Source of the DNA: Citrobacter freundii ATCC 8090 = MTCC 1658 = NBRC 12681
Lineage (GTDB): Bacteria; Pseudomonadota; Gammaproteobacteria; Enterobacterales; Enterobacteriaceae
DNA length: 64,000 nucleotides
Direction of reading: 5' to 3'
Assembly: GCF_011064845.1 (NCBI RefSeq)
Contig: NZ_CP049015.1
Span: 2,728,001 to 2,792,000 of the forward strand
Of this stretch, positions 25,524-37,236 are shown one piece after another. The translations under genes and the position numbers were made by a program. Within the stretch, counting starts at the first letter, position 1. Each line of letters opens with the position of its first letter. The notes under the pieces were generated by a model. That model was not told the origin of the DNA and did no database searches. It was given only the letters and a program-made list of their open reading frames with translations.

Positions 25524-26258
25524 GTGAGTAACTACAATGAGCAGTTCCTGAAGCAAAATCCGTTAGCGGTGTTAGGTGTACTTCGGGACTTAAAATCGCA
25601 GCAGGTTCCACTGCGTATCTCCTGGTCGGGCGGCCAGTTCATCAGCAAAGTTCTGGCCGTCAGCCCGGACGAGCTGGTCATGGATTTTGGTAGCCAGGAA
25701 TATGAAAACCAGGCCGTACAGCGGGCCAGTCAGATCTCGATTATCGCCGAAACGCAGGGAGCCAAAGTAGAATTCACCCTGCCACAGTTAAAAAAAGGTG
25801 AGTATCAGCAACTGCCAGCGTTTATTTCATCCTTGCCGCCTTCCCTGTGGTTTGTTCAGCGTCGGGAATATTTCCGCATCGGCGCTCCGCTGCATCCTCC
25901 CTATCGCTGCACGGCAAAAATGCCGGACAACAGCACGCTGTGCTTTCGCTTATTCGATTTGTCGCTTGGCGGTATGGGCGGGCTGTTAGAAACGGCAAAA
26001 CCAGAAGGACTGGTAGAAGGTATACGCTTCGCGCAGGTTGAACTGAACATGGAACAATGGGGAGTGTATCACGTTGACGCCCAGCTTATTTCCATTAGCG
26101 AACGCAAAGTTATCGACAGTAAAAACGAAACCATTACCACTCCCCGCCTGAGCTTTCGTTTTCTCAACGTCGGCCCGGCGGTGGAGCGGAACTTACAGCG
26201 GATTATTTTTTCCCTTGAGCGCGAGGCCCGGGAAAAGTCGAACAAAGTGCGCGATTAA
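25524..26258 (+). CDS. ycgR: YcgR, c-di-GMP-responsive flagellar brake
   Basis: When bound to c-di-GMP, YcgR interacts with the flagellar motor or stator and slows swimming. The 244-residue protein has an N-terminal YcgR domain (about 1-110) and a C-terminal PilZ domain with the ligand motif RREYFR (Arg114 and Arg118) and DLSLGG (145-150). The start is GTG, with GGAG upstream, giving the E. coli length. A FliA promoter lies just ahead. The gene is convergent with emtA, with only 11 bases between. Confidence 0.96.
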   Translation: MSNYNEQFLKQNPLAVLGVLRDLKSQQVPLRISWSGGQFISKVLAVSPDELVMDFGSQEYENQAVQRASQISIIAETQGAKVEFTLPQLKKGEYQQLPAFISSLPPSLWFVQRREYFRIGAPLHPPYRCTAKMPDNSTLCFRLFDLSLGGMGGLLETAKPEGLVEGIRFAQVELNMEQWGVYHVDAQLISISERKVIDSKNETITTPRLSFRFLNVGPAVERNLQRIIFSLEREAREKSNKVRD

Positions 26259-26269
26259 CATCACCTGAA

Positions 26270-26881
26270 TTACATTACATCCAGCGCTTGCTGAAGCTTC
26301 CAGATATAGCGCGGAGCTTGCGGCGCCGGATGATTGTCCGCAACATGTTCAATAAATTCATCCGGGCTGAGATCGTTGATCTTATTGATGGCTTTCTTCC
26401 TGTCGGAAGAGAACGTTCGCAGCAATGCTCCCGCTCCGTTAGCGTACGATACTACCAGTGCATACTGCATCACCTGCGGATCCTCAATCCCTGCCAGCGG
26501 CCCGGTCTCCAGAATGCTCAGGTATGCGGCCCCCATGGAGATATTGCGTTCGGGGTTTTTCAACTCGCTGGTCGACGGCTCTCCGCTCCATCCCATGCGA
26601 CGATAAACATCGCGGCCTGAAGTCGAGGCTTTTAACTGCATCAGACCAATAGCATTAGACTTACTGACCGCATTCGGATTACCGCCTGATTCAATGGCAA
26701 TAATAGCAGTAATCAATTGTGGACTGACACCCCAGGCCGCACCGGCTTTTTCACTGATCGGCATCCATTGCATTGCGCGTTTAACCGGAACTTCAGCATT
26801 CCACGGCGGGTTTTTGTAATCATGTTTTGAACTACAGCCCGCAAGTAATACAACCAAAAAAGCAAACCATCTCAATTTCAC
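26270..26881 (-). CDS. emtA: EmtA (MltE), membrane-bound lytic endotransglycosylase
   Basis: An outer-membrane lipoprotein that cleaves peptidoglycan glycan strands internally, leaving anhydro-muramyl ends. The 203-residue protein has a lipobox LLAGC (Cys16), the catalytic Glu64 in [11 protein letters not shown] and the GLMQLK family motif (about residues 80-85). The start is GTG at 26881, chosen because AAGGA lies nine bases upstream and the length equals E. coli EmtA; an ATG at 26929 would add sixteen residues before the signal peptide. It is divergent from ldcA, another cell-wall recycling gene. Confidence 0.95.
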   Translation of the reverse strand: MKLRWFAFLVVLLAGCSSKHDYKNPPWNAEVPVKRAMQWMPISEKAGAAWGVSPQLITAIIAIESGGNPNAVSKSNAIGLMQLKASTSGRDVYRRMGWSGEPSTSELKNPERNISMGAAYLSILETGPLAGIEDPQVMQYALVVSYANGAGALLRTFSSDRKKAINKINDLSPDEFIEHVADNHPAPQAPRYIWKLQQALDVM

Positions 26882-26979
26882 GTCATCTATCCTTATAGCC
26901 GGAACCTGTCGCTGAGGTGACAACGACATACCTACGCGGCATGATATACATTTGGTTTTAGTTGTAGCAAGGAAATGCC

Positions 26980-27894
26980 ATGTCCCGGTTTCACTTAATT
27001 GCCCCGTCGGGCTACTGTATCAATCAGCAGGCTGCGTTACGTGGGCTTGCACGTCTTACTGAGGCCGGTCATCAGGTCGATAATTCAGCGGTCATTGCGC
27101 GCCGCTGCCAGCGTTTTGCGGGTACTGAGGCAGAAAGGCTTGCTGATGTGAACTCGCTCGTTAATCTGAAAACCCCCGATACCATTGTGATGGCGGTACG
27201 TGGCGGCTATGGCGCGAGCCGTTTACTGGAAGATATTGACTGGCAAGGGCTGGCAGCCCGCCAGCAACAAGATCCGCTGCTGCTGTGCGGGCACAGCGAT
27301 TTTACGGCGATCCAGTGTGGTCTACTGGCTCAAGGGAATGTGATTAGCTTCAGCGGCCCGATGCTGGCGGCCAACTTCGGTGCCGAGGAGATAAACGCAT
27401 TCACCGAGCACCATTTCTGGCAAGCATTGCGTAATGCCCAATTCACCCTCGAATGGCAGGGTGACGGTCCGCAGTGCGCGACTGAAGGTACACTGTGGGG
27501 CGGAAATCTGGCGATGATCATTTCGCTGATGGGTACACCGTGGATGCCGGCCATCAAAAACGGCATTTTGGTGCTGGAAGACATTAACGAGCATCCATTC
27601 CGTGTCGAGCGCATGCTGCTGCAACTGTACCACGCGGGAATACTGGCCCAGCAAAACGCCATTATCCTCGGCAGTTTTAGCGGCAGCGCGCCGAATGATT
27701 ACGACGCTGGTTACAATCTTGATTCAGTTTGTGATTTTCTGCGCACCAGGCTGTCCGTTCCGTTGATCGGCGGCCTCGATTTTGGCCATGAACAACGCAC
27801 CGTCACCCTGCCGCTGGGAGCCAAAGCGGTGCTGAAAAACGATAAAAACAGCACTCAGCTCACCTTAAGTGGGCATCCGGTACTAAAATCGTAA
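26980..27894 (+). CDS. ldcA: LdcA, murein tetrapeptide L,D-carboxypeptidase
   Basis: A cytoplasmic serine peptidase (family S66) that removes the terminal D-Ala from recycled murein tetrapeptides, releasing tripeptide for reuse. The 304-residue protein keeps the nucleophile Ser106 in [10 protein letters not shown] and the glycine-rich [10 protein letters not shown] (about 72-81). The Glu in [14 protein letters not shown] (about 205-218) and the His in [14 protein letters not shown] complete the S66 triad. The ATG follows AAGGAAATGCC. It lies divergent from emtA and upstream of cvrA, as in E. coli. Confidence 0.96.
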   Translation: MSRFHLIAPSGYCINQQAALRGLARLTEAGHQVDNSAVIARRCQRFAGTEAERLADVNSLVNLKTPDTIVMAVRGGYGASRLLEDIDWQGLAARQQQDPLLLCGHSDFTAIQCGLLAQGNVISFSGPMLAANFGAEEINAFTEHHFWQALRNAQFTLEWQGDGPQCATEGTLWGGNLAMIISLMGTPWMPAIKNGILVLEDINEHPFRVERMLLQLYHAGILAQQNAIILGSFSGSAPNDYDAGYNLDSVCDFLRTRLSVPLIGGLDFGHEQRTVTLPLGAKAVLKNDKNSTQLTLSGHPVLKS

Positions 27895-27921
27895 AAAAAG
27901 CGGCTAATGGGGCTAAGTAAA

Positions 27922-27971
27922 ACGCTGTTTCTGTCGTTATTATGGTAGGGTTTATTAATACGAAACAGCGT
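27922..27971 (+). repeat. Perfect 10-bp inverted repeat in the cvrA leader
   Basis: ACGCTGTTTC (27922-27931) and GAAACAGCGT (27962-27971) pair perfectly around a 30-base AT-rich loop. The right arm ends only four bases before AGGAG, the cvrA ribosome site. It may form an RNA hairpin that affects cvrA translation, or an operator with widely spaced halves. Confidence 0.45.
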
Positions 27972-27991
27972 AATTCAGGAGTAACCGAACG

Positions 27992-29563
27992 TTGGATGCC
28001 GCAGCAATTATTAGCCTTTTTATTTTGGGTTCCGTTCTCGTCACCTGCAGTATCTTACTCAGTTCATTCTCATCACGTCTCGGTATCCCAATTCTGGTGA
28101 TATTTCTCGCTATCGGTATGTTAGCGGGTGTGGATGGTATTGGCGGCATACCTTTCGATAACTATCCTTTCGCCTACATGGTGAGCAACCTGGCACTGGC
28201 GGTTATCCTACTCGACGGTGGCATGCGCACTCAGGCCAGCTCTTTTCGCGTTGCGTTAGGCCCGGCGCTATCGTTGGCGACGGTCGGTGTGCTGATTACT
28301 TCCGGACTCACTGGCATGATGGCCGTGTTTTTGACCATCACACTCATCGCCATGATCCAAAATCACGAGACCGGCTTAAGCTGGATGTTCGCGGTGCACA
28401 TTATCCAGCAGTTTGGCTTAGGAATCGCTATCGGTCTTGGCGGTGGATATATGCTCCAGCAGATGATTAACCGCATTTCTCTGCCTGCCGGACTGTATCC
28501 ACTCTTGGCGTTAAGCGGTGGGATCCTGATTTTTGCCCTGACCACTGCGCTGGAAGGCAGCGGTATTCTGGCGGTTTATCTGTGTGGTTTCCTGCTGGGG
28601 AATCGCCCCATCCGCAACCGATTTGGTATCCTGCAAAACTTCGACGGTCTGGCCTGGCTGGCGCAAATCGCCATGTTCCTGGTGCTTGGACTGCTGGTTA
28701 CGCCGTCCGACCTGCTGCCTATCGCAATCCCTGCGCTGATTTTGTCTGCGTGGATGATATTCATTGCCCGCCCGCTTTCGGTCTTCGCCGGACTGCTGCC
28801 GTTTCGTGGCTTTAATCTGCGCGAGCGTATTTTCATCAGTTGGGTGGGTTTGCGCGGCGCGGTGCCGATCATCCTCGCCGTCTTCCCAATGATGGCGGGC
28901 CTGGAGAACGCGCGCCTGTTCTTTAACGTCGCCTTCTTCGTGGTACTGATCTCGTTGCTGTTTCAGGGAACGTCACTTTCATGGGCCGCGAAAAAAGCCA
29001 AGGTGGTGGTCCCTCCCGTCGGCTGGCCCGTTTCGCGCATTGGTCTCGATATTCACCCAGATAACCCGTGGGAGCAGTTTGTTTATCAGCTCAGCGCAGA
29101 TAAGTGGTGTGTGGGTGCCGCGCTGCGCGACCTGCATATGCCGGAAGAAACGCGAATAGCCGCCCTGTTTCGTGACAACGTGCTGTTTCACCCCTCCGGC
29201 AGCACGCGTCTGCGCGAAGGCGACGTATTGTGTGTTATTGGTCGCGAGCGCGATCTCCCAGCTCTCGGCAAGCTATTCAGCCAGTCGCCACCGGTGTCGT
29301 TAGACCAGCGCTTCTTCGGTGATTTTATTCTGGAAGCCAGCGCGAAATATGCCGATGTGGCGCTGATTTATGGCCTGGATGATGGCACAGAGTATCGTGA
29401 TAAGCAGCAAACGCTGGGTGAAATTGTCCAGCATCTGCTTGGTGCCGCGCCGGTCGTCGGTGACCAGGTGGAATTCGCTGGCATGATCTGGACGGTGGCC
29501 GAGAAGGAAGATAATGCAGTGCTGAAGGTCGGTGTTCGCGTTGCTGAAGACGAGGATGAGTAA
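27992..29563 (+). CDS. cvrA: CvrA (NhaP2) K+/H+ antiporter with an in-frame internal deletion
   Basis: The gene matches E. coli CvrA at both ends: N-terminal CPA1-type helices, then a cytoplasmic TrkA_C and CorC_HlyC-like tail (about from residue 345). CvrA exports K+ in exchange for protons and is needed at low osmolarity in E. coli. The reading frame is open for 523 residues instead of 578. After GLTGMMA (residue 111) the sequence jumps to VFLTITL, where E. coli has a further 54 residues. The missing part contains both conserved aspartate motifs, GSTDAAAV and ESGSNDP, that bind the ion. The start is TTG after AGGAG. The product probably folds poorly or does not transport; the flanking sequence is undisturbed. 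Confidence 0.9.
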   Translation: MDAAAIISLFILGSVLVTCSILLSSFSSRLGIPILVIFLAIGMLAGVDGIGGIPFDNYPFAYMVSNLALAVILLDGGMRTQASSFRVALGPALSLATVGVLITSGLTGMMAVFLTITLIAMIQNHETGLSWMFAVHIIQQFGLGIAIGLGGGYMLQQMINRISLPAGLYPLLALSGGILIFALTTALEGSGILAVYLCGFLLGNRPIRNRFGILQNFDGLAWLAQIAMFLVLGLLVTPSDLLPIAIPALILSAWMIFIARPLSVFAGLLPFRGFNLRERIFISWVGLRGAVPIILAVFPMMAGLENARLFFNVAFFVVLISLLFQGTSLSWAAKKAKVVVPPVGWPVSRIGLDIHPDNPWEQFVYQLSADKWCVGAALRDLHMPEETRIAALFRDNVLFHPSGSTRLREGDVLCVIGRERDLPALGKLFSQSPPVSLDQRFFGDFILEASAKYADVALIYGLDDGTEYRDKQQTLGEIVQHLLGAAPVVGDQVEFAGMIWTVAEKEDNAVLKVGVRVAEDEDE

Positions 29564-29571
29564 AGAGGATG

Positions 29572-29611
29572 TTGTTTGCCGGGTGGCGGCAGCGCCTTAC
29601 CCGGCAAACAA
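29572..29611. repeat. REP-like palindrome between cvrA and dadX
   Basis: TTGTTTGCCGGGTGGCGGC pairs with the ACCCGGCAAACAA arm in a 40-base imperfect palindrome between two convergent genes. The core GCCGGGTGGCGGC...CGCCTTACCCGGC is the enterobacterial REP consensus. It probably serves as a shared 3' end for both transcripts. Confidence 0.8.
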
Positions 29612-29614
29612 AAG

Positions 29615-30685
29615 TTACACCGTCACAACCGGTACGCGCAGCGCCAAAGAACACATCAACTCGTAGCCCACCGTTCCTGCTGAGGTAGCTACATCATCAA
29701 TTTTAATCTCTTTGCCCCACAGCTCTACCGGTGTCCCGATCCCTGCCTGCGGGCACGGTGTCAGATCTACCGCCAGCATATCCATTGAGACTGTCCCCAC
29801 CGTCCAGGTACGTACACCGTCCACCAGCACAGGCGTTCCGCTTGGCGCATGGCGCGGATAACCGTCTGCATAGCCGGTCGCCACTATTCCAATGCGCTGC
29901 TCGCCGCTGGCGGTGTAACGGCCACCGTAACCCACCCGATCGCCAGCTTTCAGCGTTTGTATGCCGATTATCTCGCTGCTCAGAGTCATCACTGGCTTCA
30001 GGCCGGTGTTGGCGATGTCCCGCCATTGTCCCGAAGGCGACGCACCATACAAAATAATGCCCGGACGGACCCAGTCATAATGCGCTTCAGGGTGCCACAG
30101 CGTGGCGGCCGAATTCGACAGTGACCGTCTGCACTCCAGTCCTTCTGTTGCCTGCGCAATACGCGCCATTGCTTCCTGGATACCTTCCGGGTGCTCTGCA
30201 TCTGCAAAATGCGACATCAGCGTCATTTCGCCGACGTTGGGCATCGCCCGCAGCTGTTGCCAGACCGTTGGAACTCTTTCCGGTAAAAACCCAAGCCGGT
30301 TCATACCGCTGTTCACCTTCAGGTAAACATCGAGCGGTGCTTTGAGGCGGGCATTCTGCAATGCTTTTAGCTGCCAGTTACTGTGTACACAGGTGGTCAG
30401 TCGATAATTGTCATATACCGTCAGGTCTTCAGCGTGGAAAAAACCCTCCAGCATGAGTATCGGGCCTTTCCATCCGCGCTCGCGCAGGGTTATCGCCTCT
30501 TCAAGATTGAGCATGGCAAAACCATCGGTTGTGCCCAGCGCATTCCAGACGCGTTCAATGCCGTGTCCATATGCATTGGCTTTCACCACCGACCAGACGC
30601 GAGCGTCCGGCGCTGCCTGGCGGGTAATGGTCAGATTTTGTTTCAACGCCTGCAGGTCAATGCTGGCCAGTATCGGGCGGGTCAT
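29615..30685 (-). CDS. dadX: DadX, catabolic alanine racemase
   Basis: A PLP enzyme that converts L-alanine to D-alanine for oxidation by DadA. The 356-residue protein has the PLP lysine in VVKANAYGHG (Lys35), the phosphate-binding RPGIILYGASP segment (about 220) and the catalytic Tyr in VGYGGRYTA (about 255). Its length equals E. coli DadX. It lies 12 bases after dadA in the same direction, forming the dadAX operon, which in E. coli is induced by alanine through Lrp and by CRP. Confidence 0.96.
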   Translation of the reverse strand: MTRPILASIDLQALKQNLTITRQAAPDARVWSVVKANAYGHGIERVWNALGTTDGFAMLNLEEAITLRERGWKGPILMLEGFFHAEDLTVYDNYRLTTCVHSNWQLKALQNARLKAPLDVYLKVNSGMNRLGFLPERVPTVWQQLRAMPNVGEMTLMSHFADAEHPEGIQEAMARIAQATEGLECRRSLSNSAATLWHPEAHYDWVRPGIILYGASPSGQWRDIANTGLKPVMTLSSEIIGIQTLKAGDRVGYGGRYTASGEQRIGIVATGYADGYPRHAPSGTPVLVDGVRTWTVGTVSMDMLAVDLTPCPQAGIGTPVELWGKEIKIDDVATSAGTVGYELMCSLALRVPVVTV

Positions 30686-30697
30686 CTCACGTCCTTA

Positions 30698-32318
<1,621 letters not shown>

Positions 32319-33851
32319 ATGGCTACGATTGATTCCATGAACAAGGACAGCACACGGTTAAGCGATGGACCCGACTGGACGTTTGATCTGCTGGATGTCT
32401 ATCTGGCAGAGATAGACCGCGTGGCGAAACTCTACAGACTGGATACCTACCCGCACCAAATCGAGGTGATCACCTCCGAACAGATGATGGACGCTTACTC
32501 CAGCGTCGGGATGCCGATCAACTATCCTCACTGGTCGTTTGGTAAAAAGTTTATTGAAACCGAGCGCTTGTATAAGCATGGTCAGCAGGGACTGGCCTAT
32601 GAGATTGTTATCAACTCCAATCCGTGTATCGCGTATCTGATGGAGGAGAACACCATCACCATGCAGGCGCTGGTGATGGCGCATGCCTGCTACGGACACA
32701 ACTCCTTCTTCAAAAACAACTACCTGTTTCGTAGCTGGACGGATGCCAGTTCCATCGTCGATTACCTAATCTTCGCACGAAACTATATAACCCAGTGTGA
32801 AGAACGCTACGGGGTGGATGAAGTCGAAAAGCTCCTCGACTCCTGCCATGCGCTGATGAACTACGGCGTTGACCGTTACAAACGCCCGCAAAAAATCTCC
32901 CTACAGGAAGAGAAAGCCCGGCAGAAAAGTCGTGAAGAGTATCTGCAAAGTCAGGTCAATATGTTGTGGCGCACGCTGCCGAAGAAAGAGGAAGAGAAAA
33001 GCGTGGCGGAAACCCGGCGTTATCCCTCTGAGCCACAAGAAAACCTGCTGTATTTCATGGAGAAGAACGCCCCGCTACTGGAGTCCTGGCAACGCGAAGT
33101 GCTGCGCATTGTACGCAAGGTCAGCCAGTATTTTTATCCGCAGAAACAGACGCAGGTGATGAACGAGGGCTGGGCCACTTTCTGGCATTACACCATCCTG
33201 AACCACCTTTATGATGAAGGTAAAGTCACCGAACGGTTTATGCTGGAGTTTCTGCATAGCCATACCAATGTGGTATTTCAGCCACCCTACAACAGCCCGT
33301 GGTATAGCGGGATAAACCCTTATGCCCTGGGGTTTGCCATGTTCCAGGATATCAAACGTATTTGTCAGTCGCCGACCGAGGAGGACAAATATTGGTTCCC
33401 GGATATAGCGGGTTCCGACTGGCTGGAAACCCTGCATTTCGCGATGCGCGATTTCAAAGATGAAAGTTTTATCAGCCAGTTCCTGTCACCGAAGGTAATG
33501 CGCGATTTCCGCCTGTTCACCGTGCTGGATGACGATCGTCACAACTATCTGGAGATTTCTGCGATTCATAACGAGGAAGGATATCGTGAGATCCGCAACA
33601 GGTTGTCGTCGCAATACAACCTGAGCAACCTGGAGCCGAATATTCAAATCTGGAATGTCGATCTGCGTGGCGACCGTTCGCTCACCTTGCGCTATATTCC
33701 GCATAACCGCGCACCGTTGGATAAAGGACGCAAAGAAGTGCTCAAGCATGTACACCGGCTTTGGGGTTTTGATGTGATGCTGGAGCAGCAGAATGAAGAT
33801 GGCAGCGTGGAGCTGTTGGAGCGTTGTCCGCCAAGGATGAACGGTCTGTAA
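32319..33851 (+). CDS. ycgB: YcgB, SpoVR family protein
   Basis: A 510-residue cytoplasmic protein nearly identical to E. coli YcgB, a member of the SpoVR family named after a Bacillus sporulation gene. The biochemical role is unknown. Conserved segments include PHWSFGKKFIETERLYKHG (about residues 68-86), the His-rich ALVMAHACYGHNSFFKNN (about 118-135) and NEGWATFWHYTI (about 285-296). The HxxxH-like and Glu/His pattern suggests metal binding, but that is inference. In E. coli it is RpoS-dependent. It is divergent from dadAX and followed by a REP element. Confidence 0.95.
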   Translation: MATIDSMNKDSTRLSDGPDWTFDLLDVYLAEIDRVAKLYRLDTYPHQIEVITSEQMMDAYSSVGMPINYPHWSFGKKFIETERLYKHGQQGLAYEIVINSNPCIAYLMEENTITMQALVMAHACYGHNSFFKNNYLFRSWTDASSIVDYLIFARNYITQCEERYGVDEVEKLLDSCHALMNYGVDRYKRPQKISLQEEKARQKSREEYLQSQVNMLWRTLPKKEEEKSVAETRRYPSEPQENLLYFMEKNAPLLESWQREVLRIVRKVSQYFYPQKQTQVMNEGWATFWHYTILNHLYDEGKVTERFMLEFLHSHTNVVFQPPYNSPWYSGINPYALGFAMFQDIKRICQSPTEEDKYWFPDIAGSDWLETLHFAMRDFKDESFISQFLSPKVMRDFRLFTVLDDDRHNYLEISAIHNEEGYREIRNRLSSQYNLSNLEPNIQIWNVDLRGDRSLTLRYIPHNRAPLDKGRKEVLKHVHRLWGFDVMLEQQNEDGSVELLERCPPRMNGL

Positions 33852-33859
33852 ATCTTATT

Positions 33860-33945
33860 GCCGGAGGCGGTGTAAACACCTTATCCGGCCTACGAAGTGC
33901 ATGCATTCCAGGCCGGATAAGACGCTTTGGCGTTGCCATCCGGCT
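33860..33945. repeat. BIME: two REP units between ycgB and fadR
   Basis: Two palindromic units, one starting GCCGGAGGCGG and ending TTATCCGGC (33860-33889) and one starting GGCCGGATAAGACGC and ending CCATCCGGC (33911-33943), flank a short linker. This is the classic enterobacterial interspersed mosaic element at a convergent gene junction. Confidence 0.9.
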
Positions 33946-33953
33946 TTGAGCGA

Positions 33954-34673
33954 TTAACGGCCCTGAATCGCCAAATCGCCCGGCAGGTTCTTCTGCATAC
34001 GATGCCAAATCTCGCCACTGTCGTGACCGTAGCGACGCACCGTTTCATACACCTGCTCATGAGCACCCTGCTCGCAGAGTTCTGACAGCTTGTGGTAGAA
34101 GCTCAGCGCCAGCGCGCGCGCTTCCGGGTTGGCAAAATAATGGCGGCCAATGCGGGTATATAATCCTTTCATACCGTTGAGGATCAAACCGTAAATCGGA
34201 TTGCCGGAGGCAAATGCCAGACCGCGGAAAATGTTATAGTCCAGATCGGCAAATGCGTCAGCGTGGTCAGCCACCTGATTTGCCGTCGCCAGAACCTCCT
34301 GTGCTTTATCAGGATGCTGGCGAAACGCAGTACGAACAAAGATCGTCGAAATATTGGTACGCACAGACAGCAGATTATCAATCAGCTGCGGGACACTCTC
34401 GTGATCGAGGCGCGCCAGCGTTTCAAGAATATTCAGCCCGGAGGTTTCCCAGAAGTTATTCACCTTCGTCGGTTTGCCGTGTTGAATGGTCAACCAGCCA
34501 TCTCGCGCCAGACGCTGCAATACTTCGCGTAGCGTGGTACGTGTCACCCCAATAAGTTCGGAGAGTTCACGTTCAGCGGGCAAAATAGTGCCAGGTGGGA
34601 AGCGGTTATTCCAGATACTTTCAATGATGTACTCTTCCGCGAACCCAGCCGGGCTTTGCGCCTTAATGACCAT
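33954..34673 (-). CDS. fadR: FadR, fatty acid metabolism regulator
   Basis: A GntR-family regulator that represses fatty acid degradation genes such as fadD and activates fabA and fabB; long-chain acyl-CoA releases it from DNA. The 239-residue protein has the N-terminal winged HTH ([20 protein letters not shown], about residues 30-49) and the helical acyl-CoA-binding domain (about 80-230). The ATG at 34673 gives the E. coli length; the open frame to 34751 adds unrelated residues. Divergent from nhaB. A FadR operator is visible upstream of fadD at 46311. Confidence 0.97.
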   Translation of the reverse strand: MVIKAQSPAGFAEEYIIESIWNNRFPPGTILPAERELSELIGVTRTTLREVLQRLARDGWLTIQHGKPTKVNNFWETSGLNILETLARLDHESVPQLIDNLLSVRTNISTIFVRTAFRQHPDKAQEVLATANQVADHADAFADLDYNIFRGLAFASGNPIYGLILNGMKGLYTRIGRHYFANPEARALALSFYHKLSELCEQGAHEQVYETVRRYGHDSGEIWHRMQKNLPGDLAIQGR

Positions 34674-34909
34674 AGTAAAAATTCCATTACACAGCAAAAC
34701 ATAGTTACACACATCATACCAGATGGGTATCTTAGCTGATAGCTGACGCAATGAAGAAAAAGTGGATCAAGGCTTCATTTTCCAAATAACGCTACAGTAC
34801 AGCCAACCTTGCCAGTCTTGTGAATAGCTTGCCTGTACTCCCTCCTCCCGCTAAGCTTTGCGGTCAAACATAAAAATATGATTTCATTTTTAAAGGTAGG
34901 GAAATCACC

Positions 34910-36454
34910 ATGGAGCTATCATGGGGCCGCGCGATGTGGCGCAATTTTTTAGGTCAATCACCAGACTGGTACAAACTTGCACTGCTTGTCTTCTTAGTCG
35001 TTAACCCGATTATTTTTTTCATCAACCCCTTTATCGCCGGCTGGTTGCTGGTGGCCGAGTTCATTTTCACGCTGGCGATGGCGTTAAAATGCTACCCACT
35101 GCTGCCTGGCGGGCTGTTGGCTATCGAAGCTGTCATTATTGGTATGACCAGCGCAACGCATGTTCGTGAAGAGGTTGCCGCAAACCTTGAGGTGTTATTG
35201 CTGCTGATGTTTATGGTGGCAGGCATCTACTTTATGAAGCAGCTGCTACTGTTTATTTTCACGCGTCTGCTACTCACTATTCGCTCCAAAACGCTGCTGT
35301 CGCTGGCATTTTGTGTTGCGGCCGCTTTCCTCTCGGCGTTCCTTGATGCGCTGACCGTCGTGGCCGTGGTAATCAGCGTTGCGGTCGGTTTTTATGGCAT
35401 CTACCATCGCGTTGCCTCTTCCCGCGCGGAAGACAACAACATGCTCGATGACAGCCATATCGATCAGCACAATAAGGTCGTTCTTGAGCAGTTCCGTGGT
35501 TTTCTGCGTAGCCTGATGATGCACGCGGGTGTCGGTACGGCGTTAGGCGGCGTGATGACCATGGTGGGCGAGCCACAAAACCTGATTATCGCCAAAGCGG
35601 CTGGCTGGCATTTTGGCGACTTCTTCCTGCGCATGTCGCCGGTTACCGTCCCGGTACTGATTTGCGGCCTGTTAACCTGTGTACTGGTCGAGAAATTGCG
35701 CTGGTTTGGCTATGGCGAAACGCTGCCGGAGACCGTCCGTGATGTCCTGCAACAGTTTGACGATCAGAGCCGCCAGCAACGTACCCGCCAGGACAAAATC
35801 AAACTGATTGTCCAGGCGATTATTGGCGTCTGGCTGGTAGTTGCGTTGGCCCTGCATCTGGCAGAAGTAGGATTGATCGGTTTGTCGGTCATCATTCTGG
35901 CAACCTCCTTGACAGGAGTCACCGACGAACATGCGATAGGTAAAGCCTTTACCGAGTCGCTGCCCTTCACCGCCCTGCTGACCGTGTTCTTCTCTGTTGT
36001 TGCGGTGATTATCGATCAACAGCTCTTTTCGCCGATCATTCAGTTCGTATTGCAATCCTCAGAACATGCCCAACTGACGCTGTTCTATCTCTTCAATGGC
36101 CTACTGTCTTCTATTTCTGATAACGTATTTGTCGGCACCATTTACATTAACGAGGCCAAAGCCGCGCTGGAACAGGGGACCATCAGCCTCAATCAGTATG
36201 AGCTGTTAGCGGTGGCGATCAATACCGGGACCAACCTGCCTTCGGTGGCCACGCCAAACGGCCAGGCTGCATTCCTGTTCCTGCTGACCTCTGCACTGGC
36301 GCCGTTAATTCGCCTCTCGTATGGTCGCATGGTGTGGATGGCTCTGCCTTATACTCTCGTCCTGACGCTCGTCGGTCTGCTTTGCGTCGAGTTCACGCTT
36401 GTCCCGGTGACCGAGTGGATGACCCAAACGGGCTGGTTAGCTACACTTTCATAA
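34910..36454 (+). CDS. nhaB: NhaB, Na+/H+ antiporter
   Basis: An inner-membrane antiporter exporting sodium in exchange for protons, important at neutral pH. The 514-residue protein matches E. coli NhaB along its length (513), with about twelve hydrophobic helices and conserved segments [16 protein letters not shown] (about 143-158), [18 protein letters not shown] (about 218-235) and [14 protein letters not shown] (about 403-416). The ATG at 34910 follows AGGTAGGGAAATCACC. Divergent from fadR and followed by dsbB, as in E. coli. Confidence 0.96.
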   Translation: MELSWGRAMWRNFLGQSPDWYKLALLVFLVVNPIIFFINPFIAGWLLVAEFIFTLAMALKCYPLLPGGLLAIEAVIIGMTSATHVREEVAANLEVLLLLMFMVAGIYFMKQLLLFIFTRLLLTIRSKTLLSLAFCVAAAFLSAFLDALTVVAVVISVAVGFYGIYHRVASSRAEDNNMLDDSHIDQHNKVVLEQFRGFLRSLMMHAGVGTALGGVMTMVGEPQNLIIAKAAGWHFGDFFLRMSPVTVPVLICGLLTCVLVEKLRWFGYGETLPETVRDVLQQFDDQSRQQRTRQDKIKLIVQAIIGVWLVVALALHLAEVGLIGLSVIILATSLTGVTDEHAIGKAFTESLPFTALLTVFFSVVAVIIDQQLFSPIIQFVLQSSEHAQLTLFYLFNGLLSSISDNVFVGTIYINEAKAALEQGTISLNQYELLAVAINTGTNLPSVATPNGQAAFLFLLTSALAPLIRLSYGRMVWMALPYTLVLTLVGLLCVEFTLVPVTEWMTQTGWLATLS

Positions 36455-36595
36455 CAATTAACCGGGCAAATCACTGCCCGGTTTGACTTTTTGCATGATA
36501 ATTATCCGATTACGCAAATTTTCAATTCCCGCTAGTGGCGCATAAAGTGAATTGGTTTAAACTGCGGTCTCTACGCATGTTGCAGGGAAATGATT

Positions 36596-37126
36596 ATGTT
36601 GCGATTTTTAAACCAGTGCTCCCGAGGTCGTGGGGCATGGTTATTGTTGGCGTTAACCGCCTTTGCGCTGGAGCTCGTTGCGCTGTGGTTCCAGCACGTC
36701 ATGCTGCTAAAACCTTGCGTGTTGTGTATTTACGAACGTAGCGCATTATTTGGCGTGATGGGTGCAGGGCTGGTGGGTGCTATTGCACCAAAAACACCGC
36801 TGCGTTATGTGGCGATGATAATCTGGATTTACAGTGCCTGGCGCGGACTTCAGTTAGCATATGAGCACACCATGATTCAGCTGCACCCATCCCCGTTTAT
36901 GACCTGTGATTTTGCCGCTCGCTTCCCAAGCTGGCTGCCATTGGACAAATGGCTGCCGCAGGTGTTTTTAGCGTCCGGTGACTGTGCTGAGCGTCAGTGG
37001 TCTTTTTTAACCCTGGAAATGCCGCAGTGGCTGTTGGGGATCTTCGCCGCCTACATGGTAGTCGCCGTGCTGGTGGTGATAGCACAGCCGTTCAAACCGA
37101 AAAAACGTGACCTCTTCGGTCGCTAA
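36596..37126 (+). CDS. dsbB: DsbB, disulfide bond oxidoreductase
   Basis: An inner-membrane protein that reoxidises periplasmic DsbA and passes the electrons to ubiquinone. The 176-residue protein has four transmembrane helices, the first cysteine pair Cys41 and Cys44 in KPCVLC, and the second pair in TCDF (Cys104) and GDCAER (Cys130). The nonessential Cys49 of E. coli is Ser here. The ATG at 36596 follows CAGGGA and gives the E. coli length. A terminator follows directly. Confidence 0.97.
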   Translation: MLRFLNQCSRGRGAWLLLALTAFALELVALWFQHVMLLKPCVLCIYERSALFGVMGAGLVGAIAPKTPLRYVAMIIWIYSAWRGLQLAYEHTMIQLHPSPFMTCDFAARFPSWLPLDKWLPQVFLASGDCAERQWSFLTLEMPQWLLGIFAAYMVVAVLVVIAQPFKPKKRDLFGR

Positions 37127-37131
37127 CAGAG

Positions 37132-37156
37132 ACGCTCCTTCGGGAGCGTTTTTTTT
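37132..37156 (+). terminator. Intrinsic terminator of dsbB
   Basis: A 7-bp stem (ACGCTCC with GGAGCGT) closed by a TTCG tetraloop is followed by eight T residues, five bases after the dsbB stop codon. Confidence 0.95.
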
Positions 37157-37176
37157 GGCTTAAATTCATTGCCTGC

Positions 37177-37219
37177 TGGCATCTATAAGATGTATATTAA
37201 ATACATCTTATAGATGCCA
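37177..37219. promoter_or_regulatory. NsrR-type operator in a 43-base palindrome
   Basis: The core at 37187-37209 reads AAGATGTATAT, T, AAATACATCTT, which fits the NsrR (nitric oxide repressor) 11-1-11 site. The symmetry extends outward (GGCATCTAT and ATAGATGCC), so 20 of 21 pairs match over 43 bases centred on 37198. It ends 17 bases before the ATG of the DUF1971 gene, where a bound repressor would block transcription. Confidence 0.85.
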
Positions 37220-37236
37220 CACCAAGGAGATGTCTT

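Noticed and set aside
27992..29563. cvrA as a frameshifted pseudogene
   Set aside because: The frame is open throughout and both flanks align in the same frame. The defect is a clean in-frame deletion.
33860..33945. CRISPR-like repeats
   Set aside because: Only two palindromic units of REP type with the usual core; no regular spacers or cas genes.
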